A DNA stretch of 64,000 nt. It comes from Cloeon dipterum. Taxonomy: Eukaryota > Arthropoda > Insecta > Ephemeroptera > Baetidae. A program made the position numbers and the translations under genes. The stretch spans positions 14,188,501 through 14,252,500 of the forward strand of contig NC_088787.1 in the NCBI RefSeq assembly GCF_949628265.1. The letters are read 5' to 3'. The notes under the pieces are model-generated. The model saw only the letters and a list, made by a program, of their open reading frames with translations. It was not told the origin of the DNA and did not search any database. Shown here in pieces: positions 36,001 to 52,175 of this stretch. How positions within the stretch are numbered: the first letter of the stretch is position 1; every line of letters starts with the position of its first letter.

Positions 36001-39000
36001 TCGCAATTTTTCCAGCTGATTAAAACCAGATGAAACCAAGCAATTTTTTGCTGGGCTTAAATTGGCATTTTTTAATTAGTTGAATATAAGACCAGCCAGT
36101 TGGCTCGCATTGTTAAGGCATTATCAGGAGTGTCAAAGCAATGGGAGGTATTTGAGCAGTTCGGAGATCTAATACTGGCTACCCAATATCAGAGACGGCA
36201 AAAAGTGGTTAGTTTAGTGACTCGAAATGCCCAAATTGCTCAACGGGCTGGGACTCACTACTTGCTGGTTTGCACCTTTCCAGCATGCGTGATTTGGCTT
36301 GACGGGACGAATGTCTAGCGTTTCAATGCAGTCCTCGGTGCGGAGGCAAGTGGCCCTTGAATGGGCTGGGTCCCTGTGCGGCCTGGTGCGCCCATGTTAT
36401 CCGTTCGCGGTGTTATTGGGACCTGGTTTTCAGCATTCGTGCTACTGCAGTGCGCGCCCTTCCCGGTCTTCAGACAGGGATAAAAAAGAGAAAAAAAGAC
36501 ATAATATGAATAACAAGCTCTAATTAATAAGGTCTTTAATTTATTAATAAGGGCGTCGAAAAATTTTAATGTGGCTTTAAAATCATGATAGTTCAGGTGA
36601 AACCGTTTTCTTCTTGCTGTACCTTTATTTCAGTTTAACGAAACCTAATTTCATCCAATTTAGCCAAAAATTTAGCCGAAATTGTTAAAAAAAAACTAAT
36701 TATTTTCCAATGTTTTCATCTTGCTACGTCAAAAAGTTATTTTAACCTTATAATGTATACAGGTTAAAAAAGATCCATGTTTGGAAAGTCTGGTTCTCCT
36801 AGTTTTGGCAAATCACCAGGAGTTTCTAAGCAATCTAAAGGCAAAGCGTCTGAAACACAAGGTAATGATTATGTTTTGCACCAATAGTAAAACATGTTAC
36901 CATAATTGATTATTTTCTAAACATCCATTTAAATTACAGGAACTTGGAGATGTTCCACTGACTGTTAGAAGCCAGAAAAACATTTCAGAAGATGAAAAGA
37001 AAACCTGTGAAGTGTGGGAAAATGCAGTGGAACTAAGCCAACTGGGGCAGGTGCTCTCGTGTCGGCAGGAGAACAAAGACCTGCGGCCACTCTCCCTTGT
37101 TGTTATGTACTGCTCAGAAATCCTGAAATTGGTAGTATTTTTATTTCCCTATTATATTAAGTATAACAATAAAATTTTGCAGCGAATCTCAAGTGAAGAC
37201 ACATTTATGCTAGAGCCTGTTCTGCAGGCATTGGAGGCCTCCGGACTTCATTTTACCAACGCAGGGCATGAGTGGTGCGCAATCAAGTGTTGGAATTGCA
37301 TGTACCTGCTTGCTTCTCTAATGGATTGTCCACAGAGTCAACTGAGAGGTGTTGTTGCGATTTTTTTAGAGTTCAAAATTGTAAAATCATCATTTTCAGC
37401 TCTTGGTTGGCTGATTCAGAAGTACAATTTGGAATCTGACGATAAACTTGTTGATTGGTTGTTGAAAACTGGAAGTGAGTTGAAGAAGAAGATCGCTAAG
37501 CAAAGCGATTTTTCTCTGCATTTCTTTGACATTTGCTTGGCGCAGTGCTATGCTAATTCTGGCAAAGTGAGAGTATCAACATCTTTCCAAAAATTGTGCT
37601 AAGTGTTTGTTTTCAGCAATTCGAAGCCGCTCACATTGTGCTCCGACTGCGGAGAGAGATTGACCACAATAAATATTTTGTTTACACCGAGATAATGTGC
37701 CGCACTTTCCTGGTCGCCAGTCAGCTCATGGGCCTATTTTCTTGTCGCGATGAGATGTCTGAACAACTCGCCAGTGCATTTGTTAGCAACGTCGCCGCTG
37801 CCAAGTTTGCCTTTGAGTGGTCCTCCACCTATGTCTCGACAACAAAACCTGCAGGTATATTCTCTCAATTTTTGCTCTTCAATTTTTTAGTGCAAACTTA
37901 ACCAATTTAACGAAGCTGTTTCCTCTGACCCAAAATTTTCATACTATGTAGGTGTAGGTGTCGGATAATTGTAATAGGACAAGTAACTCAATTTTACCTC
38001 TTGACATTATTTCACAAAATCAACGGTTGGTTTTGAAATCTGGTGTATGAAGTTCGAACTTAAATGTCGCAATTTTGAGTTTGTTTGAATTTTATTTATT
38101 GCTCTGCATAATTTTTTAGAAAGAAATATAGTTTATCTGTTATGTCAGAATTGACACTATTTTATCATGCCAAATAATTAGAAAAGTAAATTTTCACTTA
38201 ATTAAATTGATTAATTGAAGGGAGGAGGGTGTCACAAAAATGCTGAAGAATGATGAATTTGCCTTGTTAACTTAATACTTTTAACGTTCAAGAAGCGCTT
38301 TTAATGGTCAAGAAGTGCAAGAAAACAACAACAACAATATTTTTTACTTGCAAGAACACCAATTTAACGTTTAATAATTGTAACCTTTATTTTTTGCACT
38401 TTAAATTTTCCAAACCAAATTACTCTCAAAGAAGGCCTTGCTTAAATATTGGATTAATTTGACAGATCGAGATTTGCTGGATTTGAGGCTTACTGAGCTC
38501 ATGATTTCAAGTGGACTTGTGCTAGCATACCTATCTAACATGAGCTGCGACTACAAAACATCTTGTTCAACTCTTCAGATCATGCTGCAAAAAGTTCAAA
38601 AGCTGCACTTCTCCACAAGGTAAGAAATTTGAGCCCTGCATTCACCTGAATAACGCTTGGCATTGCAGAGTTGCCCAACTATTGTCTCTTCTAGGGGATC
38701 TGGATATATTAATCCCTGACACTGTACAAGTTAAGCAGAGGCTGTTTTGGAATGAGAAGATCCTGAATCTAGGCATGGCAATTGTTGGCGAAACCTCCAG
38801 CACGGTCAGCAGAGACGCACATCCAAGTGTCACACCGACTAAAGTTGTGCGGAAGGAACACCAACTTACAGCGTCGTGCTCCGCCAAGTGCCAACTCACC
38901 TCGAGCTGCATCCTTTGCAAGAATCCGCTCTTCCAGATCTGCAAGATGCATTATTTGTTCCTATCTTCAAACAACAAGGAAGGATTTTGGGCCCTGTTCA

Positions 39001-40931
39001 GCGAGCTCGAAAAGGCCAACACTTTGCGCACTGACCGACTCACCTCTCTAGCCTGGAACAACATTGTTAGCGTCACCAACAGATCGGGCTGGATGCAAAT
39101 GCTGCAGGGTCCGCTTGAATTGCTCAAACACCGCCAAGTGATGACCAACGCAGCAAAGAGAGCGGCCAACAGCAAGAGTGCCAAGGAAACTCTGAGTGCA
39201 CTGAAGGATGTTTTAGTGTCAAAGGAGCAAATCAAGAAGCTCACAATGCCCCTGGCCAGGTATTTGGAGAACTGGGCCACCGCTGAAGAAGTTGCCATCG
39301 GTATTCAGCTGCTAGGTGAGCCATACAGATCATCTGTCTTATGTATTATATTGTTTTATGCAATTTTAAGAAGTTTATTATCTTGAAAAGCATGCTCCCT
39401 GCGCAGTCACAGTAGTAAAATGGAAAGTACCAGCGAAGCTCGATGAAACTAACAATAATTTGCAAAATGATCAGCCACGCTGAATTATCTTCTACAGTAG
39501 CCAGTCACCGTTGCTGGGTCCAAGTTATGGCTTAGCTGGTTTGACCATCCGCTACCTTAAAATCACATCGGCAAGATTCCTTTTTTTATCTACACTCTAA
39601 AACCAAATTTATATATAATTCATGTGTTTTGAATGAAAATTGCTGCTAATAGGAAAGAATGATGACATTTGATAGGAAAGGATTTTTCTCGAATTCGCTT
39701 AACTTTTTCGCTTTACATTTACGCACAGAGAATGGAATACTGATCATGTCGATTTGGGCTACACTTCAAGGAATCAACTTGAAATTCTGTCTATGTTGAA
39801 AACATTCAACAAGGTTGACGCTACCCAATAATTGTGTTTTTTCGAAGGAAATCCTACTCTGTTCTGCTTAGATTTTCAAACCTTTCCAGTGGCTATAGCA
39901 AAAAATTTCTGTCGTTTCCGTTAAAGATCATTGCCGGGGTGGGGGTGAAAAGCTAAAGCTCTTTTGCGGCCACTCTGGCCTCAGGTTAACCACTCAGCGG
40001 TGATAGAGACCCCGTAAGCTCAAAGTCTGATGGATCTGCTGGGCAGAGATCAAAGATAATAATTAAACCAATTACGAATTTCAACTTTTGAAATTAGCCT
40101 GTCCTCCGATATTAGCCCTTCTTTCTCCTTTCGGAAAAGTGAAGTCTGGCTAAACCAATTTTATTTTCCTTTATAGAAGCTGGCCCCTGGAACCCTCAAC
40201 TGCAAACGAAAAGCTATTCACTGAGCCCAGAGTACAATTCAGAAGAGGATATTAGTCGGCCATGCAGTCCAGTGCCGAACATCGTCCTTCCTAGCAAGCC
40301 TCCAAAGCCTCGGAGGAAAGGTCGAAAGCCACTACTCATCGACGACGATGAATCCATCTACATTGCTCCTGCAAACGCACCCAAGATCACTGTGATAGAC
40401 TTGTCTGATTGTGAGGAGTCTCCGGAGCAGGTAAACAAAATAAAATTAAATAGCCTACGAAGCAGAATTAATTTTACTCCTCTCCGACAGAATGACAGTG
40501 GCACTGCAAAGAAGGAAAGACTTGTTCCCAAGAGGAACCTTTTGAAGACGTGCAAGAAACCTGAAAAGTTGATAGAGGACAGAGACCTGCAGCCAGATCC
40601 CTCTCCAGTGCTACCTACTCGTACAAGCAAGCGGCAACTGAACAAACCCTCTTCAACTGCGTCCAAGACGCCCCTATTTGCCAATTCAAAAAAGAAAGTG
40701 ATTATGACTGCAGTAAAGAAGCCTCCCAGCAAGCTTTCCACCAGCTCAAGTGACTCACCAGATTCTGTTAAACAGCCTGCGAAGAGTGTTACTCGAAAAA
40801 GAATAGTTGACACAGCGGACAGCTCGTCTTCTTCATCTGAGGTAATAGTCAACAGGAGAAGGGTGAGGAGGATCAGTTCAAGCTCACCTGAACCGGAAAC
40901 TGCTGTGAAGACAAGATCTCGCAGAAAGTGA
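33032..40931 (+). CDS. Large helical-repeat protein, possible three rows
   Basis: Twenty-one exons join in phase to 1,484 residues: 33032-33127, 33185-33320, 33376-33629, 33686-33789, 33853-33952, 34006-34223, 34279-34498, 34901-35021, 35076-35215, 35285-35521, 35570-35676, 35734-35923, 36091-36204, 36763-36861, 36940-37131, 37183-37348, 37400-37566, 37617-37854, 38466-38619, 38669-39315, 40177-40931. The first 1,200 residues are repeated amphipathic helices of TPR/HEAT type (FDICLAQCYANSGKQFEAAH is TPR-like). The last 250 are disordered and basic with serine runs (SSSSSEVIVNRRRVRR) and an acidic IDLSDCEESPEQ. No catalytic domain is present. Size, solenoid build and tail recall three rows, the regulatory half of insect separase needed for chromatid separation, but I cannot confirm this and no motif is diagnostic. 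Exon 19's acceptor (gacag at 38461-38465) was chosen by phase. Confidence 0.7.
36205..36762. other. Intron with a GC-rich inserted block
   Basis: This intron of the large helical gene contains, at about 36225-36480, a block far richer in G and C than its surroundings. It ends in an A-rich run (gataaaaaagagaaaaaaag) at about 36479-36500. An open frame continues into it from the exon at 36091, but the clean donor AAA followed by GTGGTT at 36204-36205 restores the phase of the next exon. A SINE or other short retroposed insert is the likeliest explanation. Confidence 0.4.
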
Positions 40932-40986
40932 TCAGAGTCTGAAGGGGAAATGGAGGAATGAGAATTGTTTGTTTTATTATATGTTC

Positions 40987-40992
40987 AATAAA
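40987..40992 (+). terminator. Poly(A) signal of the large helical gene
   Basis: AATAAA lies 56 bases after the stop codon in AT-rich sequence. Confidence 0.6.
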
Positions 40993-41657
40993 TTAATAAG
41001 AGCGTTTATTTGCAACAAAGTATTATTTCCACTTTTCAAAGTTTGTTGCTGACTAGACTGCGCAAAGGGAGCCCAGCAACATGCACAATTGGATAGGGAA
41101 ATATGCACAATACCCAACACAGTAAACAAACATAATGAGAACTTCAGTATGTACCAGTATGTACGTCGTCATACATTGATATATAGAGGCACTAATTTGC
41201 TCTTACTATTATCATATTTTTAAAGTGCGAAATTATATTAATGTCAAGTTCTAAAAATCTATTTCTAAAATTCATAATTAGAGTCAACAATTTCTAACGA
41301 CGTGAATACATATAATTAAAATTACAAAAAATGAATAATAAAATATGGCAAACTTAAAAGGATTTCTAAAAATATCGAATCAAGTTCTTTCAAGTGCGCG
41401 GGAGAGTACAGGGAGTGGGAGTGGTCATACTCGCGCGTGCCCATCGTGTTTTACTCGAGTCATTCCGGAAAGAATCGGATATTTCCGCCACACCACCCGA
41501 TAAGCACGGAGCAACCATATTGGATTTGCGAGTGAAATGTCTTGCTGGAAGGAAATGTCAACAAAGTAGCGAACTTGTTTTTTGTGTAGTATACGTGTTC
41601 TTCTCGCAAAGTTCAATCGTTAGAGCAGTCGGCGAATCGACAGTTTTTTCGGCAAGC
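40993..41657. other. Intergenic and 5' untranslated region of GOLPH3
   Basis: AT-rich until about 41390, then more balanced up to the GOLPH3 start, which suggests the promoter and leader lie in 41390-41657. An open frame continues upstream of the GOLPH3 ATG to 41394, but its translation resembles nothing, and the ATG at 41658 matches the family N-terminus. Confidence 0.4.
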
Positions 41658-44542
<2,885 letters not shown>

Positions 44543-45269
44543 AAAACTGGACACTCGTACGTCAACTCCTGCGCCAACACAAAAATTGCAACAGCAAATC
44601 AACCAACCAACATGATTCGTTTCTATCCAGCAGCAGTGTCTTGTTTTCCCTAGTTATGATTTGCGTGTAAGATCACTCTATTGCTAAATATCTTTTGGTG
44701 TCAGTGGAGTTCATTTTCTAATCAAACCAGTCTGATGCTTGGTTCGGGCGAATTAACTGGCACTGGTCAGTAACATTTGGCTAAAATCATCCACATTCCA
44801 TTGCGTGTTGGAAACAATATTGTTTATATTTCAATAAGTACATGTAAATTGTCTGCACTGGTTTAGAAGCCTTAAATTTGGTTAAAATTCAAATGCATCA
44901 AATTCCTATCAAAGCAGCTGCTTTTGTAAATACATTGCAATTAAAACTGTTACAAAAAAACTTGGAAAAATTGACTTTGCAATACTTGTGCCCCCAGAAC
45001 TTGTCTTTTTTAATATGAGTAAATTGCAGTTCCTTGAAAATGTGTTTTTCTATTGTACTTGGACATGGCTTTGTTAACTGTAAGAGATGGTTTCAATGAT
45101 TTCATGATTTCTCCTTTCTCTTAACTGTCAATTTTGTAATTATTACTTGCATAACTCAATTACTGTCCAATTCTGGAATCTTCTATTTCCTGAAATTGTA
45201 AATTGTGTTTATATCGGTCATTTTAAAAACCCAAATTTGAATAGTGATTCTACGAAATTTTGCTGGTGC

Positions 45270-45275
45270 AATAAA
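45270..45275 (+). terminator. Poly(A) signal, probably of GOLPH3
   Basis: AATAAA about 730 bases after the GOLPH3 stop codon. The intervening sequence has no coding content and fits a long 3' untranslated region. Confidence 0.5.
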
Positions 45276-46329
45276 ATATGACTTTACAAGCAATTTGGCT
45301 GTTATTTTAAACTGACAAAGTCATTTTATTCTGAATTAAAAATTGTCTCAATAAGAATCCATTATAGTTATTAGTCAGTAGTTACTTTCGAGCCACAAAA
45401 CCGGACATATTTACCACTCGTAGTCTAATTAAAGTTTTGAAAAAACCATTTGAAATCCATTACGTCTACTATTTAATGTAATGAGATTTCCCAAATGGCC
45501 ATTCCTATCATCTTGAGGCTAAATCTAACACGGCATGACTGAACACATTTATTAAGTTTGTACAAGTCATTTTGTGTGATCTTGAACTACACATTTGCGT
45601 CATGACAGCAAAAACTAAATGAACCTTTTTTAATACAAACAGATGCCTGTCATTTAAAAATTATTGATGGTCGCTAATACATGAGTTCTAAAATATAATT
45701 TTCATTTTTTAGTTTTGATACATCACAGACCGACAGTATGAGATTTTTTTTGCTTAATCGTTTGGTTGGAAATAATTTTTAATTAAATATTGTGTTTGTT
45801 TTGAGTATATCGCGGCCGGGGCTTTATGTATCGGTAAAATATTATATACTTGTCCCTTTATTATCACCATATTTTTTTCTATTTTGTAAATGCAAAGTTT
45901 CATTTTTTTTTCTTTTAAAAAAGGCCAAATAACGAAAAATATGTGTATTTATAGTCTTGCAAGACACTCAAGAGCTTCAATATCTTTCATAGCAACTGTA
46001 GAAACCCATTCTAATTGAAAAATCAATTTGCGCAGAAATTCGAAATCAAAACTGTCACACCAAATTAACATTATTTGTTGTGTGTAGTCTATGTTCTACC
46101 TATTTCCTAGGTAGCTCACCACTATTAACGTGCTGGATCATTAAAGTATAAATGGTTTATAGAAAAATTTGTACCTTTTACTATCTAAAAGTTTAAGAAA
46201 ATTGGCTCAAAAGTTTGCATGTTAATCAAGCGTCGAGCAAAAATAGTTTCTTTATAAAATTAATAAAATTCACGATTTATTTAACAATTGAGGGATTTTT
46301 CCTCAAAATTGTTGCTTCGCTAAAGAGAA
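45276..46329. other. Intergenic, nothing recognised
   Basis: AT-rich sequence without coding similarity on either strand. It ends where the retrotransposon remnant begins; that left border is not sharply defined. Confidence 0.4.
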
Positions 46330-47436
46330 CTTAAGAAGATTTGGGCTTTGTGAAATCAGTGAACGGAAAAATTGCACAGTTTGCAGTTGTGAACAGCCTC
46401 CACCTTAATACACAAAAAACAAAGATACTTCATATGCAAACAGCACAAAGTCGGAATCTAGTGAAACCTTCAGTGTGGCTAAATTCCGACGGTATTGAAG
46501 TGACAGAAAGTGAAAAGATCCTTATTCCCAGCCAGCAAAATTTGTTCAAGTAATATTTTGACATTAAAAAAGAACATTACTTCCACACAAAAGTATTTAA
46601 TATCATTTGGTGTAATTGTGTCTGACACCATGAGCTGGCAAGAGCAATGTGTGAGCGAACTTATAGTAAGTTGAGGAGCGCGTTACTTACCTTTTCATAA
46701 AAATGAGGCTTCGAGTACAACATGGAACCCTGCGTCGAATATACTTTGCCTATGTCCAGAGCCAAATCTTATCTACGATAATTATTTGGGGTGGCTCTCC
46801 CTACTTGCAAAGGGTTGCTGCAGCACAGAAAAGGATAGTACGGGCAATGGCAGGAAAAAAATATACTAGCATTTATGGGACTGAACACGAATCCTGTATA
46901 GACCTCTCTTTAATACGTTTGGAATTCTCCCTATCTTTTCATCTTTTGCCTTTAAGTATTAGAGTGCGTTAAGTTTGCAAGGCGCTACCCTAAAAAGTTT
47001 CCAGTAAATAGAGAAGTGCCTGATCCTTCTGTGAGGGGTACAAGCGGGTACAAGGAAAAACCCCGAAGTGAACCAAAATGACCTAAAATGTGCCAATGGT
47101 GAGTTTAGAGCTGACGACGCAAAGCCCAGCAAGAATATGCAATCATCTCCCGCAGGAAGTGAAAGAAATCCCAGATTATAAACAATTGCTGAAAGTGGTG
47201 AAAAAAAGATTGTGCAATAATTTTAATTTTTATGACTTTAATGAGTATTTGACATGTGATTGGAAAGACGTGTATATACACGTGTTTATAAATAATGTGT
47301 TATATATAGCGTATAATTATAGTATATATAAATATGTATGTGATGATGTATTTGAGAATTGATCTGACAACTATTGAAAAGTCATTGTAAATATTCCGAC
47401 TTAAAATGAATAAAGAAAATTTTGAATTGAATTGAA
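46330..47436 (+). mobile_element. Eroded non-LTR retrotransposon, 3' part
   Basis: Several frames hold parts of a reverse-transcriptase ORF in the right order: FAVVNSLHLNTQKTKILHMQ (the thumb region after the catalytic core), IIWGGSPYLQRVAAAQKRIV with RAMAGKKY, then ICNHLPQEVKEIPDYKQLLK and YDFNEYLTCDW at the C-terminus. Stops and frameshifts between them show it is dead. It ends in AATAAAGAAAATTTTGAATT followed by repeats of the ttgaa word, a typical short-repeat tail of a 5'-truncated LINE. I would place it loosely with the Jockey/CR1 group. Confidence 0.75.
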
Positions 47437-50400
47437 TTTGTAACATCAGCACAGTACAGTATCGCTTATTTTAACGTGAAAAGCAAAACTTAAGTAGTGT
47501 CAATTCGATTCGTGAGAAAGCGCATGCGCCTGATGTCGATGCACCGGTTCGCACGTTTCGTGCTGCAAGGACAGCCCTCCTTGTTGAACCACCGGCCACA
47601 TGCTGCTGATGCGGAGGATGATAGGAATTCTAGTCGAACCAGACCATTAGTGCTGCTTCATCCTTCTGATCTGTTCGTTCACTTGGTCAGACGCTGGCAG
47701 CGGCAGCGTTCACGTTGCGAAAGCACCACTAGTCGCGCTCCTGTCTTTTTTATCTGCCGGAGCTCAATCCAATAATTATTGTAATTACGTGCGACCGGCG
47801 CGAAGTGATCGACTGACTGACCTTTAAACAACAGCAAACGGTTCGTAGCAAATCATCACTGTCTTTTTCCTTCCATTGTTATGTATTACCTTGGTTTATA
47901 TATATTGAGGGGATTGCAAAAACGGTATGGCTGGGCGATTTTAATTTAATTTAATCCTGCTAATGGTAATTGGGTAATATCAAAGATTGATATTGGTAAT
48001 AGGAATACCACCTGATTTTTTCATGGCTGAATTTAATATAGTTTAATTACATTGAGCCTGATTTAGAAGAGCTGCGCGCAATAAAACTATTTTGATTGAA
48101 ACCTGAATTTTTCTCTCATTCCATGCGGTGTAACAAAATATTACAAAAATGCCAGCTCGCTTTACTCTCACAAATAATTTGTTTTATTTTGCATCGTAAA
48201 GAGGAATACTATTTATTGCAATGAAAATTGTATACAGAAATGAGTTTTAAAAAGCGACTCGAACCAAATTTTCCATTTAACATGTAAGCATTATAACATA
48301 TTTAGAGATGTTTTAGAGCGCTTGCTAATTTTTTATCTCCATACAATTTCATCAAAACACACGTGAAACGAAAATTATACTTCTTGGTTTGCCCGGCAGT
48401 TATTAAAACTCGATCAGCCTCATATTTGTTGATGTATGTCCAAATTGCGAGCACTATTCGCTCACGCCGGAATATTATCTAATTCAAAATTCAAAGGTGC
48501 ATGACGAGTGCGTGTAAAAGGTATTAATATTCTCGGTTCCAGACGTGACACGCGACCACACATATTATAACACTTATATGAACAGCTAATAACCTTTGTG
48601 ACAGTAAATTAGTCATTGTATACAGTCAATAAATCAATAAATATCAAATTGAACATAAACTCAAATTAGGGACGAGTTGAAAAGCTTATAAGGGAACCAT
48701 TAAGACTACATTCATGGTAGAGGATCAGGTGACTTTTTGTGGAAAACAAAAACAACGTCTGTTATTTCATTTTGAGGACATTAAAAGGAAGAGAAAATTT
48801 CAACTGATGAGCCAGGGGAAAACACTTTTGGTCTCATTAGAATGCACCTTTATAAACGACATTTTTGGAATAGACTCAAATAGAGCTCTCTTTCCCCGAA
48901 CCTATAACACATAATATGCGAGAAAAAATGTTAATTCAATCCAGTAAAGTTCAGTAATCCTGCTTTATGTTACAAGAATCCCGAAATTTTCTTATGCAAA
49001 GGTTGAAAACGACACCAATCGCTTAAAATTAACTCCCTGTTTTGTGATAGTGGTAAAAAAAATAGTATATATTTTTTCATTTTCAAACAAATAAATTGGT
49101 CAATAAAGCTTTTCGCGTAATAAAATTTCGCAATTTAAGCGATCTTATTTTCAATTAAATTATAAAAATCCAGTGCCCTTGTGGCCTTGTATATGTATAA
49201 ATAGCAGTTTGGTTCCAAATTCGGTGTTGCATTGCTTTGATAAAAAGCGATTATGAAGACTGATAGATGAATCTTGTTGACTTTTATTGTTGCAATGGGC
49301 TTCACGCGCCACTTATCACCATAGTCGGTGATACTCGAAGAGATGAATACCTTGTCAGCAGCTTCACTAAACTCTTTAAATTTGACCTTTGAAGTTTCGG
49401 GATTTTAGTTTACAGGCTGATAGGTGCAGGCTAATGAGAGATAATGCTTCTTTATCGTCCAAAGACTCAAGTGGCACCAGAAATATCTGTTCGTGGGTCC
49501 AATCATACATTTCTGCTAAGTGATACATAGGTTTTTAGTATAATCTTAAATGGTGTGCTATAATTGCCCAAAATTGTTGCAGGACATTTCACATAAATTG
49601 TTTAATGTATTTTAAAGCCACCGACAGACAAAATTATTTAAAGTTAATTTTTAATTTAAAAATTCCAACTGAACGAAGTACAAGCCCTCGGTATTACAAG
49701 AAACCCATCTATCAGTAAAAAAAATCAAGATCCCATTCAAAAATATAAAAAAAAACGCAGCGTTACAACTTGGGGTCAAACCCTGAATATTATTGATAGG
49801 AAAATGAAGACTTCGTCCTTGTTGATTTAATTTTTTTTAAATAAACTCGTCTGTATATCAGATTGATGTCTGTTCCATTTTCAAAAAAGTAAGGGTTAAT
49901 TAATTGTATTCATATATGCACTTTGCTCGTTACGCATTTCACAAGATTAAAGAAGTGCAATCGAAAGCTGGAGGCAAAGGTTGTCGTAGTATAGGTTCAT
50001 GCAGATGGTGTGCCACTGATTATCTTATCAGTTGAATAAATCCAAGGACGTAATATTGTCCAACACTCACTTCAATTCACATTTTTTTTTTTTGGCAAAA
50101 TCAATTTTGGTTTCAACCACATTTTTCATGCCATAGATGGGATTATTTGTTGCGCTGATATTCCAAATGAAAGACTCGCAAGGTATTTTATTTTGTTTCG
50201 CAACGTGCGTTGTTTCATTGTTGTTTGCTGCTTCTGTCCAATGGCAAGGCTCGCTCACTGGTGGTGTGATCGCCGTGATGACACTGAGATTTTTTAATTG
50301 GCCTTTTGCGTTAGGTGGAAAGTGCTCTCTTATTATATTATTTTTCTTCTTCACCGCATATATGACTCGTTATGAACTATAAACCTTTTTCTTTTCGCCA

Positions 50401-51569
50401 CATTGATGACTGTTGCTCAATTATAAGCGGAAAGACGCAAGCGCAAAAAATGAATAATTTATGTGTTGAATGTTAAAAGATTCGATTAATTTGTTCACCG
50501 TTTTAACTGTGCGTTTCAATTTTAACTCAATTATTCGAAGATAAGCTCTGATAACTTTTGAGAAGATAATAATGATTCATTTTCATTATGTTAAAGATGC
50601 CAATCTTTAATATCTCTGCACTGAATTTAATTAACTCACATCACGTGCCGTTTCGTTGTCTCTTGAGAACATATTGTCGCGAGCTCTAAAGTTATCTGCT
50701 ATGAACACTTTTGAAACTAGCTTTGATATTTAAGCCGAAGCCTCATCAAAGTAGTCACATATATGTATATATACACGATTCACGATTTCCATTAGTAATG
50801 AATCTCACTTGTTTAGCAGATAATGCACGCGTCTTTCGACCGTACTTTTGCATATTTGTATATAGAGAAGCTTAGCTGACAGTATACTTAAACTTTTATT
50901 CAATTATTGTTATCTTTTTGCACTCTGGATTGATTTGCACGTGGCATAATGAGTTGATACCGAAAGTTATTTTGAAAGTTACTAAAGTTTGTGAATTTAA
51001 ATGTGATTTGATTTGCTAAATTATAAGTGAATGGGATTTAAAAAAAAGTATTTATAAAATTTTCTATAATGAAATTTAATTTTTCATTGTCATTTTGACG
51101 CTTAATCATCGTTTTATTTATTGAATGAAGTCAAATTATTTCTCATTGTATTTATCTCCATGTTCTCGCTAAAAAATATTTTATTGTTTTCGAAAGTGTT
51201 GATTGCGAGCAAACTTAAAATTATACATGCAGTTTTATATTTATATCCCCTTAAGTTATTAAAAATTTAACTTGAAAAACTCTTTTTAAAAGATATATAT
51301 TATATCAATTAACAAATATTTATTGTTTCGTGCTGCAAAGTAGTCGATGATACTTAATGTCAACAAGAGAAAAGTTGACAAATATGCTCTCACGTGCCTT
51401 CATCGTGGTTTTGGTAAAAACTTTAGTGCATACAGATCAAATTCCACTGAACAGAACATCAGCTCACATTGACTGAATGCGTTGAATTCTTCGCACTGCG
51501 TATAATCATAGCGAATTTTGTAGAGTCGTTGCATTTTTATGTGCAAAAAAAGTTAGATAAATTTCAATA
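47437..51569. other. Long gene-poor stretch
   Basis: I see no gene. The patch 47500-47800 is richer in G and C with an open frame on the plus strand; read on the minus strand it contains gcagataaaaaagacag, which resembles a TATA-type promoter, but no following exon was recognised. The rest is AT-rich with weak open frames (48714-48914, 50067-50382) that match nothing. Confidence 0.35.
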
Positions 51570-52175
51570 ATTTTTTTTTTAATTTGACAAAATCAATTAG
51601 TTTCAAAATTAATTTTACTAAGGGCTGACAGGGCAACTCTGCCCCAAATCAGCACACATCCGTAAAGTAATGAGACAATTGTGTAAGAAACAAAATTTGG
51701 AAGGAAGTAATGTTCAATGGTAGCTTGAGATAATTGCTTCTTCGATTTTCTTCATAAACGCACTTGAATTCTCGTTCATACACAAGTTTGGCGAAAGACT
51801 ATTCCACTGACGATAGCACTGCACTTGGAAGCACTGTTCAGGCATAGTAACATTTACACGCGGAGCCGGAAGCCTCAATCGATGAGCTCTGGACCTGCCT
51901 ATCAAGTCAACATCGCGCATGGTGGTAACACAACATTTTAAATATTCAGGGCAATTATTATACAAAATCTTATGTGTTTGTGTTAATACATGCAATTTAC
52001 GTCTGTCTGTAATCTTTAAGATACGACACTTTTTACACAAAGATGACAAATCTTGCTCGCGTTTGGTGTCAAATATTATGTACCTCATGAGGTTGTTCTG
52101 TAAAACTTGCAGCTTATTCAGCTGCTCCGCGCTAAGGTTACAGAACACGAGATCACCATAATCAAATTGCATTTT
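51570..52175 (-). mobile_element. Non-LTR retrotransposon fragment, 3' end
   Basis: A 152-codon open frame (52172-51714) reads FDYGDLVFCNLSAEQLNKLQ, VLQNNLMRYIIFDTKRE, HKILYNNCPEYLKCCV and RSRAHRLRLPAPRVN then CYRQWNSLSPNL. This is the usual C-terminal end of CR1/L2-like reverse transcriptase ORFs (YGxxxW, LxxLQxxQN, NxLP-like pattern). About 140 bases after the stop comes an A-rich tail on the minus strand (51576-51590), marking the 3' end. The 5' side is truncated at about 52175. It differs from the remnant at 46.3-47.4 kb in sequence, so the two are separate families. Confidence 0.7.

Noticed and set aside
40358-40852. A 164-codon minus-strand open frame opposite the last exon of the large helical gene
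   Set aside because: It is the antisense shadow of a low-complexity basic and serine-rich coding tail.
47497-47775. Possible 92-codon plus-strand gene in a GC-richer patch
   Set aside because: The translation is low-complexity and arginine-rich with no known domain or flanking splice signals. A promoter on the other strand is as likely, so it was left as unannotated sequence.
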